From Streptomyces sp. NBC_01775 (lineage in GTDB: Bacteria; Actinomycetota; Actinomycetes; Streptomycetales; Streptomycetaceae), in NCBI RefSeq assembly GCF_035917675.1, contig NZ_CP109104.1, positions 7,874,001-7,938,000 of the forward strand: a stretch of 64,000 nt of DNA. Direction: 5' to 3'. Each line of letters begins with the position of its first letter. The first letter of the stretch is position 1. Made by a program: the position numbers and the translations under genes. Below, one piece after another: positions 1-7,554 of the stretch. The notes beneath the pieces are model-generated. The model searched no databases and was not told where the DNA came from. It saw nothing but the letters and a program-made list of their open reading frames with translations.

Positions 1-515
1 GCGTCCACGGCCGCCTTCATCGAGGTGCCGGCGGCCACGGGGCCGTGGTTCTGGAGCAGTGCGGCGTGGAAGCCGAAGCCGAGCCGCTCCACCAGGAGGG
101 CCTGGTCCGGGTCGCCCGGCTCCGCGTACGGGATCAGCGGCGTCTGGCCGACCCGCATGACGAAGTACGGCGTCAGCGGGGGCAGCGCGCTCCGTGCGGA
201 CCACGGCGGCAGACAGCTGACGGCCGTCGCGTGCCGGGAGTGCAGGTGGACGACGGCTCTCAGCGCGGGGTCCCGCCGGTAGAAGGCGGTGTGCAGCGGG
301 AACTCCTTCGAGGGGCGCGGGCCCGCCACGTGCGTCCCGTCCGGCGTGAGTTCGCTGAGCGCGCCGGCGTCGAGCGCGGCGAGATCGGTGCCCGTCGGGG
401 TGAGCAGGACGCGGTCGCCGTCGCGGACGCTGAGGTTGCCCGAGGAGCCGGGGCTCAGCCCGAGGCCCGCCAAGTGTGCGCCCGCCGCCGCGAGTTCGTC
501 ACGTATGCCGTTCAT
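1..515 (-). CDS. otnC: Class II aldolase/adducin-family protein, probable 3-oxo-tetronate 4-phosphate decarboxylase (partial)
   Basis: The first 171 residues are present and the C-terminus runs off the left edge. The fold is that of metal-dependent class II aldolases. A phosphate-binding stretch SSGNLSVRDG (24-33) is followed by SKEF with the catalytic-type Glu71, then the zinc ligands of HLHSRH (90-95) and a later NHG (156-158). The ATG overlaps the stop of the upstream kinase by four bases (ATGA), so the two are translationally coupled. In known tetronate pathways OtnC decarboxylates the phosphorylated 3-oxo acid made by OtnK, giving a triose phosphate. The specific assignment rests on this pairing; another aldolase substrate is possible. 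Confidence 0.8.
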   Translation of the reverse strand, partial: MNGIRDELAAAGAHLAGLGLSPGSSGNLSVRDGDRVLLTPTGTDLAALDAGALSELTPDGTHVAGPRPSKEFPLHTAFYRRDPALRAVVHLHSRHATAVSCLPPWSARSALPPLTPYFVMRVGQTPLIPYAEPGDPDQALLVERLGFGFHAALLQNHGPVAAGTSMKAAVD

Positions 516-1885
516 GCCAGCGCGTCCCAGGCCGAGGTGAACAGGTCGGTCGCCCCGAAGTTGCCGGATTTCAACGCGAGGTCGATCCTCCGCGCCGGGC
601 CTTCCCCGGCCTGTGCCCCCGTGCCGACTCCCCCCGCGTCGGCTCGCGTCCCCGCTCCGGGCTGCGTCCCCTCCCGGGCCCGCGGCTCCGCCGTCGCCCA
701 GGAGACGCCGGGCCCCAGCGGGGCGCCCATCCGCAGCGTATGGATGCCGAGTGCGGTGACCACGGCGCCCGAGGTCTCCCCGCCCGCCACGAGCAGCCGG
801 GTCGCCCCCGCGCGCACCAGGCCGACCGCACAGCGGGCGAGCGCGCGCTCCACCAGCTCCGCCGGTGAGCCGCCGTCATCCGCGCCGGGTGCCGACCGTT
901 CGACGTCGCTCTCCTCGCCGACGGCGTAGATCAGGGGCGGGTGCGACGGATCGTCTCGCCAGCAGTGGACGGCGAACCCGGTGAGCGCGGCCACGGCCGC
1001 CTCGAAGTCGTCGCGCAGCGCGCCGAGGTCGAGCTTGCGGTGCGGCAGGTGCGCGCGGCCGTGGGCGACCTGTGCGCGGGTGGCCGCCGAGGCGCTGCCG
1101 GACAGCACGGCGCCCCGGGCCGAGGGGCCCGCCTCGGCGGCGCGGGCCCGCGCCGACTCCGCGTCCGGGCGCGGGCCCGTCAGCCCGAGCGCGAGCCCGG
1201 CGGCGCCGGTGACCAGCGGCAGCTCGTCCGTGGCGGCGGCCAGGACGCGCAGGTCGTCGTCGGTGGTGGCGTCGGCGACGATCAGCCCGTTCTGGCACGC
1301 GGGCTCCGCCAGCACCGCGCGGACGGCGGCGGCACCGGCGCGCACCGTCTCGTGGGGGAGGGCGTGCACGGCCCGCCGGGTCTGCGGGGCCAGCAGGCGG
1401 CCGAGGTGGGCGTCGTGCATCGGTGTGAGGGGGTGGTCGCGCATCGGGCTCTCGTCCAGGAGGTCGTCGTGGACGAAGAGCCGCGAGCGGTAGACGGTGC
1501 GCCCCGTGGCGGGGAAGGAGGGGACGACCACCGTGTGCCGCTCGCCCAGCTCGTCGAGCAGCGCGTCGGTGACGGGGCCGATGTTGCCCTGCGGGGTGGA
1601 GTCGAAGGTGGAGCAGTACTTGAAGTAGAAGCGCGCGCAGCCGGCCGCGCGCAGGGCCCGCAAGGCGCTGACCGAGTCGCGCACCGCCGTCTCCACGGGT
1701 GCGGTGCGCGACTTGAGGGCGACGACGACCGCGTCCACGCCCGAGGGGCCCTCGCCTGCGGCGCGCAGGGCGGCCGGGTCCGGCGGGCCGACGGTCACCT
1801 CGGTACGGAAACCCCGGGCGACCAGCATCGTGGCGAGGTCTGTCGCGCCGGTGAAGTCGTCGGCGATGGCCCCAAGGATCGGCAT
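512..1885 (-). CDS. otnK: Four-carbon acid sugar kinase, OtnK/DUF1537 family
   Basis: 457 residues, slightly longer than typical family members (about 420). The N-terminal substrate domain starts with ADDFTGATD (residues 8-16), diagnostic for the family. The nucleotide domain ends with the signature LKSGNFGATDLF close to the C-terminus. Between them lies an unusual Gly/Ala/Arg-rich insertion of about 30 residues just before the final motif, probably a disordered loop. The family phosphorylates 3-oxo-tetronates at the 4-position with ATP. GGAGGG sits 3 bases before the ATG. The gene is first in a leftward operon with the aldolase and diverges from the dehydrogenase/permease operon across a shared promoter region. 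Confidence 0.85.
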   Translation of the reverse strand: MPILGAIADDFTGATDLATMLVARGFRTEVTVGPPDPAALRAAGEGPSGVDAVVVALKSRTAPVETAVRDSVSALRALRAAGCARFYFKYCSTFDSTPQGNIGPVTDALLDELGERHTVVVPSFPATGRTVYRSRLFVHDDLLDESPMRDHPLTPMHDAHLGRLLAPQTRRAVHALPHETVRAGAAAVRAVLAEPACQNGLIVADATTDDDLRVLAAATDELPLVTGAAGLALGLTGPRPDAESARARAAEAGPSARGAVLSGSASAATRAQVAHGRAHLPHRKLDLGALRDDFEAAVAALTGFAVHCWRDDPSHPPLIYAVGEESDVERSAPGADDGGSPAELVERALARCAVGLVRAGATRLLVAGGETSGAVVTALGIHTLRMGAPLGPGVSWATAEPRAREGTQPGAGTRADAGGVGTGAQAGEGPARRIDLALKSGNFGATDLFTSAWDALA

Positions 1886-1973
1886 CGGCCCTCCAGTTCG
1901 CGTACGGGCGGGGCCGTCGCGCCGGTGGCGATAACCCCTGTGAGCTGCACCTACGTACGGTGCATGTGAAGTT

Positions 1974-2021
1974 ATGTTACCAGTATTGACTCTAATGTTA
2001 AGCGAGGCTTAGTTTCTGTTA
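1974..2021. promoter_or_regulatory. Triple direct repeat (A/C)TGTTA at 21-bp period in a divergent promoter
   Basis: ATGTTA occurs at 1974-1979 and 1995-2000, and CTGTTA at 2016-2021. Each start is exactly 21 bp after the last, which is two helical turns, in an AT-rich island within a GC-rich genome. A TTGACT at 1986-1991 with TAGTTT at 2010-2015 (18-bp spacer) could be a promoter for the rightward operon, and the second and third repeats would overlap it. DeoR/GlpR-type repressors often use direct repeats, so the DeoR protein encoded at 4977 is the natural candidate to bind here. The repeats are seen; the regulator assignment is inference. Confidence 0.5.
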
Positions 2022-2086
2022 ATCGGTGTGGGCCCGGCGCGGAGAGCCGCCGTCACCGCCGCACCGAGCACCCGCCGAGGAGCCCC

Positions 2087-3508
2087 ATGAACGTGCACCA
2101 CCTCTTCGCCGACACCGGCGACCGACCCGTCCGCTACGCGCTCTCGGGTGCGGGCGGCGGCTTCGCCCGCACCCTGCTCGCCCAGACCCGGCACCTGGCC
2201 CGCCTCCACCCCGTCGCCCTGTGCGACGTGGACGTGGCACGGCTGCGCGAGGTGTGCCGCGAACTGGGCTACGCCGAGGACGAGTTGGCCGTATGCCCCG
2301 ACGCGGCAGCCGTCACGGAGGCCACCCGCGCCGGACGGATCGCGCTCATCGCGGACGCCGGGCTCCTGGGTGCCGCGGAGTGGGACATCCTGGTCGAGGC
2401 CACCGGCAGCCCCGCGCACGGCTACGCGATGGCCAGGGAAGCGCTGCTGTCCGGGCGGCACGTCGCCATGGTCAGCAAGGAGGTCGACTCCGTCGCCGGG
2501 CTCCACCTTGCCGAACTGGCCCAGGAGCGGGGCCTCGTGTACACCACCGCCGACGGCGATCAGCCCGCCAACCTGATCGGCCTGGTCACCTGGGCCGAGA
2601 CCCTCGGCCTGGAGATCGTCGCGATCGGCAAGTCCACCGAGTACGACCTCGTCCTCGACCCGGAGGCCGGGACGGTCACCCAGCTCGACACCACCGTGCC
2701 GGCCCCCGGCCTGGCCGGCCTCCTCCAGCTCGGGGAGGACATACGGGCCACCCTGGAAGCCCGCGCCGAGGCCGTCGCCGCGCTGCCCACCGGCGCCACG
2801 GCCGACTACTGCGAGATGGCCGTCGTCGCCAACGCCACCGGCTTCCGCCCCGACACCGAGGCGCTGCACTACCCCGTGGCCCGCGTCGCCGAACTGGCCG
2901 ACGTCTACGCCCCGCGCGAGGACGGCGGAGTACTGCACCGTCCCGGCGCCGTCGACGTGTTCACCGCGCTACGGCTGCCCGGCGAGGCGTCCTTCGCGGG
3001 CGGCGTCTTCGTCGTCGTCCGCACCCACGACCCGGAGACCTGGCGCACGCTCGCGGCCAAGGGCCATGTCGTCAGCCGCGACGGGCGGCACGCGGCGGTC
3101 TATCTGCCCTACCACCTCATGGGTGTCGAGACGCCCCTCTCGCTGCTCTCCGCCGTCCTGCACCACCGCCCCTCCGGCGGCACCGATCCGCGTGGCGTCG
3201 CCGTCCTCGCGGGCCGCGCCGAGCGCGACCTGCCCGCAGGCAGCCCGCTGACCACCGTCGGCCACCACCACGACGTGACCGGCGTGCGCGCCGTACTGCT
3301 GGGTGACGAGGACGCACCCCCCGACGTGGCCCCGCTCTACCTCGCCGGGAACGCCCGGCTGCGGCGCGATGTCGCCCAGGGCGCGCTGCTCACCCTCGAC
3401 GACATCGAGGACTACGACACCGGCCTGCGTGCCGCCTGGGAAGCGGGCCGCGCCGCACGCCCCGCCGAGCCCCGGCCGGCCGCACGCCTCTCGGAGCGCC
3501 GGTCATGA
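2087..3508 (+). CDS. NAD(P)-dependent oxidoreductase, homoserine-dehydrogenase-like with C-terminal SAF domain
   Basis: 473 residues. The N-terminal Rossmann segment starts around residue 16 with a Gly-rich SGAGGGFART turn. A homoserine-dehydrogenase-like catalytic middle follows (EATGSPAHG, VSKEVDS, TADGDQP). The C-terminal third (about 350-450) looks like a SAF domain. This matches the COG4091 type of predicted dehydrogenase. GGAG lies just upstream of the ATG. Its neighbours (OtnK, aldolase, GntP permease) suggest it oxidises a four-carbon or branched acid sugar to the 3-oxo acid that OtnK phosphorylates. It is not the LtnD/DenD-type dehydrogenase usually paired with OtnK, so substrate and reaction are uncertain. 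Confidence 0.75.
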   Translation: MNVHHLFADTGDRPVRYALSGAGGGFARTLLAQTRHLARLHPVALCDVDVARLREVCRELGYAEDELAVCPDAAAVTEATRAGRIALIADAGLLGAAEWDILVEATGSPAHGYAMAREALLSGRHVAMVSKEVDSVAGLHLAELAQERGLVYTTADGDQPANLIGLVTWAETLGLEIVAIGKSTEYDLVLDPEAGTVTQLDTTVPAPGLAGLLQLGEDIRATLEARAEAVAALPTGATADYCEMAVVANATGFRPDTEALHYPVARVAELADVYAPREDGGVLHRPGAVDVFTALRLPGEASFAGGVFVVVRTHDPETWRTLAAKGHVVSRDGRHAAVYLPYHLMGVETPLSLLSAVLHHRPSGGTDPRGVAVLAGRAERDLPAGSPLTTVGHHHDVTGVRAVLLGDEDAPPDVAPLYLAGNARLRRDVAQGALLTLDDIEDYDTGLRAAWEAGRAARPAEPRPAARLSERRS

Positions 3509-4860
3509 GCGCGGACATCCAGCATCTGCTGCTCGCCGCCGCGGCCATCGCCGTCCTCGTGCTGCTGATCACCAAGTGCAAGCTGCACCCGTTCCTGGCC
3601 CTCGCCATCAGCGCCCTCGGTCTCGGCTTCGCCAACGGCCTCTCGCCCACAAAGACCGTCGAGCACTTCGAGAGCGGCTTCGGCGACGCTCTCAGCGGCA
3701 CCGGACCCGTCATCGGCCTCGGCACGATCCTCGGCGGGATCCTGCTGGGCTCCGGCGGCGCAGACAAGATCGCCACGGCCTTCATCGGCACCCGCCCGGT
3801 GAAGTGGATCCCGACCGCCATCGCCGCCGCGGCCCTGCTGATCGGGATGCCGCACCTCTTCGACGTCAGCTTCGTGATGCTCGTACCGCTGGTCTACGCG
3901 GTCGCCCAGCGCACCGGCTCCCACCTGCTGTTCGTCGGGCTCCCCATGGCCGCCGGACTCTACGTCTCGCACGGTCTGCTGCCCCCGCACCCCGCACCCA
4001 CCCTGGCCGTGCAGGCGTATCACGCCAGCACGGGTCTCACCCTGCTCTACGGGCTGATCATCGCCGTCCCCCTGGCGATCGTCACCGGTCCGCTGCTGAC
4101 GCGGGTGGCCGCACGCTGGTTCGGCCCGGCGCCCGACCTGGGCAAGGGCCCCGTACCCGACCCCGGACCCGCGCCCGAGGACGCCCGACGCCCCGTCTCG
4201 CTGACCCTGGCGCTGATCACGGTGCTGCTGCCCGCCGCGCTGATGCTCACCGGCACCCTGGGCACCGCCGTGGCCACCGAAGGAACATGGGCATACACCC
4301 TCTTCGAGGCGTGCGACACCCCCGTCCTGTCGCTGATCGCGGCGGTCGTCTTCGCCTTCTTCGCGCTGGGGGTCCGCTCGGGATTCGGGCTGGGCCAGCT
4401 CCAGAAGATGGCGGGAAAGGGCCTGGGCCCCGTCGGCGCCATCATCCTGATCCTCGGCGCGGGCGGCGCCCTGAAGGAGATGCTGTCGGCCACCGGCGTC
4501 GACGACGTCATCTCGCACTACGCGGTCGACTGGTCGATACCCCCGCTGATCCTCGCCTGGGGCGTCGCGGCGCTGCTGCGCATCTGCCTGGGCTCGGCGA
4601 CGGTGGCGACAGCGGCGGCGACCGGCATCGTGGCCCCGCTCGTCGGCGCCTACCCCGGGCTCTCCCCGGAGCTGCTGGTGCTGGCCACGGCCTCGGGAGC
4701 GGTGATGCTCTCCCATGTGAACGACTCGGGGTTCTGGCTGTTCAAGGAGTACTTCCAGCTCAGCATCGCCCAGACGTTCCGCACCTGGACGCTGATGCTC
4801 TCGCTCCAGTCCGTGCTGAGCCTCGGGGGCATCCTGCTGCTGAGCACGGTGGTGGGCTGA
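3505..4860 (+). CDS. GntP-family gluconate/sugar-acid:H+ symporter
   Basis: 451 residues, a normal length for the GntP/ion transporter family, with about 12 hydrophobic segments spread along the whole protein. Characteristic stretches include GLGTILGGILLGSGGADKIA, the MPHLFDVSFVMLVPLVYA segment and, near the C-terminus, LSHVNDSGFWLFKEYF. The ATG overlaps the stop of the dehydrogenase by four bases, so both come from one transcript. In this context it most likely imports the sugar acid that the flanking enzymes degrade. Which acid (threonate, erythronate, gluconate or other) cannot be read from the sequence. Confidence 0.88.
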   Translation: MSADIQHLLLAAAAIAVLVLLITKCKLHPFLALAISALGLGFANGLSPTKTVEHFESGFGDALSGTGPVIGLGTILGGILLGSGGADKIATAFIGTRPVKWIPTAIAAAALLIGMPHLFDVSFVMLVPLVYAVAQRTGSHLLFVGLPMAAGLYVSHGLLPPHPAPTLAVQAYHASTGLTLLYGLIIAVPLAIVTGPLLTRVAARWFGPAPDLGKGPVPDPGPAPEDARRPVSLTLALITVLLPAALMLTGTLGTAVATEGTWAYTLFEACDTPVLSLIAAVVFAFFALGVRSGFGLGQLQKMAGKGLGPVGAIILILGAGGALKEMLSATGVDDVISHYAVDWSIPPLILAWGVAALLRICLGSATVATAAATGIVAPLVGAYPGLSPELLVLATASGAVMLSHVNDSGFWLFKEYFQLSIAQTFRTWTLMLSLQSVLSLGGILLLSTVVG

Positions 4861-4976
4861 GGAGCGGTGGGCTGAGATCCGGACGTGCGATTCGGGCAAG
4901 ATGAGGGCTGCGGGCGGGCCCGCGAACGGCATCGCGGGCGGGCCGCGAACGACGGATCAGGACGGAGAAACGCAGC

Positions 4977-5774
4977 ATGGCCTCCTCGGAAGAGCCACCG
5001 CTCATCCCAGACCAGCGACGCGAACTCCTGGTGAAGCACCTGCGCCGCGAGGGCGTGCTCAGCGTTCAGCAGATCACCCAGCTCTTCGGCGTCTCGCACA
5101 TGACGGTTCGCCGGGACATCGCCGAACTGGAAAGCCAGGGCCTGGTCTTCTCCGTCCCCGGCGGGGTGCGGATCGCCAACCAGCTCCACTCCGAGCCCAG
5201 TTTCCAGGCCAAGTCCCAGGTCGAGCAGCCGGAGAAGCGCGCGATGGCCGGGGCGGCGGCGGAGCTGGTCCACGACGGGATGACCGTCTACCTGGACGCG
5301 GGCACCACGCTGCTGGCGATGGTGCCGCACCTGACGGAGCGCGAGGGGCTCACGGTCGTCACCAACGACTTCGGAGCCGTCGAACGCCTCTTCCCGGCCC
5401 GCCAGGTGACCGTCATCCACGTCGGCGGTCAGGTGGAGCCCGACAACCACTCCAGCGTCGGCCGGCTGGCGGCGGCCACCATCCGCCAACTGGCCTTCGA
5501 CCTCGCCTTCATCAGCACCAGCTCCTGGGACCTGCTGCGCGGGGTGACCACTCCGTCCGAGGCGAAGGTGGAGGTCAAGCAGGCCGCCATGGCCGCCGCC
5601 TCCCAGTCGGTGCTGGTGGCGGGCTCCTCGAAATACGGCACCTTCGGCATGTACAAGGTCGCGGCGCTCAGCGCCTTCGACACCGTCCTCACCGACGCCG
5701 CGCTCACCGAGCCCGCGGCCCAGGGCATCCGCGCCGCGGGCGCCGACCTGCGGCTGATCACCCCGGAGCGGTAA
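4977..5774 (+). CDS. DeoR/GlpR-family transcriptional regulator
   Basis: 265 residues, the usual DeoR length. Residues 12-65 are a winged helix: RRELLVKHLRREGVLSVQQI followed by the recognition region VSHMTVRRDIAELES. The C-terminal part has the sugar-phosphate sensor signature DAGTTLLAM and a second Rossmann-like half. It sits 116 bp after the permease, separated by a short GC-rich stretch, and is probably co-transcribed. DeoR proteins usually respond to a phosphorylated intermediate of the pathway they control, so the phospho-3-oxo-tetronate made by OtnK is a plausible inducer. The 21-bp periodic repeats at 1974-2021 are the likely target. Confidence 0.85.
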   Translation: MASSEEPPLIPDQRRELLVKHLRREGVLSVQQITQLFGVSHMTVRRDIAELESQGLVFSVPGGVRIANQLHSEPSFQAKSQVEQPEKRAMAGAAAELVHDGMTVYLDAGTTLLAMVPHLTEREGLTVVTNDFGAVERLFPARQVTVIHVGGQVEPDNHSSVGRLAAATIRQLAFDLAFISTSSWDLLRGVTTPSEAKVEVKQAAMAAASQSVLVAGSSKYGTFGMYKVAALSAFDTVLTDAALTEPAAQGIRAAGADLRLITPER

Positions 5775-5843
5775 CCCGGCACCGGGCGGCCACCGGCCGG
5801 ATCCCCGCCGCCCCCGCCGGCCCTCTTCGCCCCGCGCCGGGGC

Positions 5844-6455
5844 TTACCGTACGACGGCGTCCAGTGCCGGGGCGATGACGGCGAAGGCGCGGTCGGTCAG
5901 TTCGGCGGGGTCCAGGGCGCCGTCGCTGCCGCTCCACCGCTCCAGCACCGTGCCGAAGGCGGTCAGCGCCGTCCCGGCCGCCAGGCGCGGATACAGATCG
6001 GTGTCGCTCGCGAGCCCCAGACGGTGTGCCAACTCCTCCGCCAGATCGTCGCGCCATCGCACCTGACGCTCCAGGAAGTGCGCGTGCAAGGCGGGCGTCC
6101 GCAGGATCAGCCGCACCACCCGCAGCGCTCTGTCCCCGTGCTCGGCGCAGGTGGCGAGGGGGACGCGGACGGCATGCGGCAGCGCCACGGAGGGCGGCTC
6201 CCCGGCGGGGCGGGCCGCCAACTCGGCCCGCATACCGGCGCCCATGTCCGTCAGGAACCGGACGACCACGTCCTCCTTGGACGCGAAGTACCGGAAGAAG
6301 GTCCGCCGCGATACTCCGGCGGCGCTCACGATCTCGTCGACGGTGACCGCTTCGTAGCCTTTCGACGCGAGCAATTGCAGCGCTGCCTCGGTCAGTTCGT
6401 CCGAGACGAGCTGACGCTTGCGCTGGGCCAGGCTGACTTCAGGGCGGGTACTCAC
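5844..6455 (-). CDS. TetR-family transcriptional regulator
   Basis: 203 residues, GTG start. Residues 8-60 form the TetR HTH: a helix with the ELTEAALQLLASKGYEAVTV pattern, then VDEIVSAAGVSRRTFFRYF and KEDVV. The remaining residues are a helical ligand domain with no assignable specificity. It is transcribed divergently from the SDR gene at 6537 with 81 bp between start codons, a standard local repressor arrangement. Inverted repeats in that gap (6471-6487 and 6483-6517) are candidate operators. Confidence 0.85.
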   Translation of the reverse strand: MSTRPEVSLAQRKRQLVSDELTEAALQLLASKGYEAVTVDEIVSAAGVSRRTFFRYFASKEDVVVRFLTDMGAGMRAELAARPAGEPPSVALPHAVRVPLATCAEHGDRALRVVRLILRTPALHAHFLERQVRWRDDLAEELAHRLGLASDTDLYPRLAAGTALTAFGTVLERWSGSDGALDPAELTDRAFAVIAPALDAVVR

Positions 6456-6470
6456 ACGGCAATCCTACAC

Positions 6471-6535
6471 GCCATGCCGCGTATGGCACTCAGGATCGTG
6501 TTGACACTGTGTGCCATCGTCAGCAATATGTGCCA
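6471..6535. promoter_or_regulatory. Divergent promoter with inverted repeats; possible leaderless start for the SDR gene
   Basis: GCCAT-N7-ATGGC lies at 6471-6487. ATGGCAC (6483-6489) is the inverse of GTGCCAT (6511-6517), and TGTGCCA is repeated directly at 6510-6516 and 6529-6535. A perfect TTGACA -35 at 6501-6506 is followed 17 bp later by CAATAT (6524-6529), a weak -10. Transcription would then start at about the ATG at 6537, implying a leaderless mRNA; no Shine-Dalgarno is visible. Repeats overlapping the promoter fit repression by the TetR protein. Confidence 0.45.
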
Positions 6536-6536
6536 C

Positions 6537-7475
6537 ATGAAGCCACAGCAGCGCTGGAGCGCGGAGCAGATACCGGACCAGAGGACGCGGGTGTTCGTCG
6601 TCACCGGGGCCGCCAGCGGTCTCGGCCTGGCCACCGCCCGGGCACTCGCCCGCCGTGGCGGGCACGTGATCCTCGCGGTACGCGACGAGGAGAAGGGCTG
6701 CCGGGCGGTCGCGGACCTCACCGCCGAACAGCCCGACGCCGATCTGGAGGTGCGCCACCTCGACCTGGCGGACCTCGCGTCGGTCCGGTCCTTCGCCGAG
6801 CGGTTGCGCGCGGACCGGACCCGCCTGGACGTACTCGTCAACAACGCCGGGGTGATGGCACCGCCCCGCTCGCTGAGTGCGCAGGGCCACGAGTTGCAGC
6901 TCGCCTGCAACCACCTCGGCCACTTCGCGCTCACCGGGCTGCTGCTGGACCTGCTGACCGCCGGGCGCGATCCTCGTGTGGTCACCGTCAGTTCGGTCAA
7001 CCACCGGCAAGGGCGCCTCTTCTTCGACGACCTGCACGGCGAGCGCCGCTACCGGCCCATGACCTATTACAACCAGTCGAAGCTCGCCAACGCCGTCTTC
7101 GGCCACGAGCTCCACCGGCGGCTGACCGAGGCGGGCAGCCCCGTACGCAGTGTGCTCGCCCACCCCGGCTACACCGCCACCAACTTGCAGAAGAACGGTC
7201 CGACCGGCCTGTGGCGCGTGGTGCTCGGCCGCATCGGCAACCCGCTGTTCGCCCAGACCCCGGCCCGGGGCGCACTGCCACAGCTGTACGCGGCGACCGC
7301 TCAGGACGTGGCGGGCGGCCAGTTCATCGGGCCGGACGGTCCGGGCGAGTTGCGCGGCGGACCGACCCGGGTGGAGCTCTCCCCGGCGGCGGCCGATCCC
7401 GGGACCGGCCGCCGCCTGTGGGAGGTGTCGGAAGAGCTGACCAGCGTGCGCTTCGACTTTCCGGCCCAGGTCTGA
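6537..7475 (+). CDS. Short-chain dehydrogenase/reductase, retinol-dehydrogenase-like
   Basis: 312 residues. Classical SDR motifs are present: TGAASGLGLA (nucleotide binding, about 24-33), NNAGVMAPP, the catalytic Ser in TVSSVNH, and YYNQSKLAN with Tyr and Lys four apart. The mid-length size and the LAHPGYTATNLQ segment resemble retinol/protochlorophyllide-reductase-like SDRs of actinobacteria, which act on unknown lipophilic carbonyls. The reading frame is open far upstream; the ATG at 6537 was chosen because the SDR fold starts soon after it and the divergent promoter lies just before it. Probably controlled by the adjacent TetR protein. Confidence 0.87.
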   Translation: MKPQQRWSAEQIPDQRTRVFVVTGAASGLGLATARALARRGGHVILAVRDEEKGCRAVADLTAEQPDADLEVRHLDLADLASVRSFAERLRADRTRLDVLVNNAGVMAPPRSLSAQGHELQLACNHLGHFALTGLLLDLLTAGRDPRVVTVSSVNHRQGRLFFDDLHGERRYRPMTYYNQSKLANAVFGHELHRRLTEAGSPVRSVLAHPGYTATNLQKNGPTGLWRVVLGRIGNPLFAQTPARGALPQLYAATAQDVAGGQFIGPDGPGELRGGPTRVELSPAAADPGTGRRLWEVSEELTSVRFDFPAQV

Positions 7476-7554
7476 GGGATCCGACCCCGGCCTGATCTGA
7501 GGGCGCTGACCCGGGCCCGAACGGGCGGGCGCGGGGCCTCGGTCGGTCAGGCGG

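Noticed and set aside
2009..2938. Long minus-strand reading frame opposite the SAF-domain dehydrogenase
   Set aside because: Composition is that of a GC-rich shadow frame; the plus-strand protein has clear motifs and a ribosome binding site.
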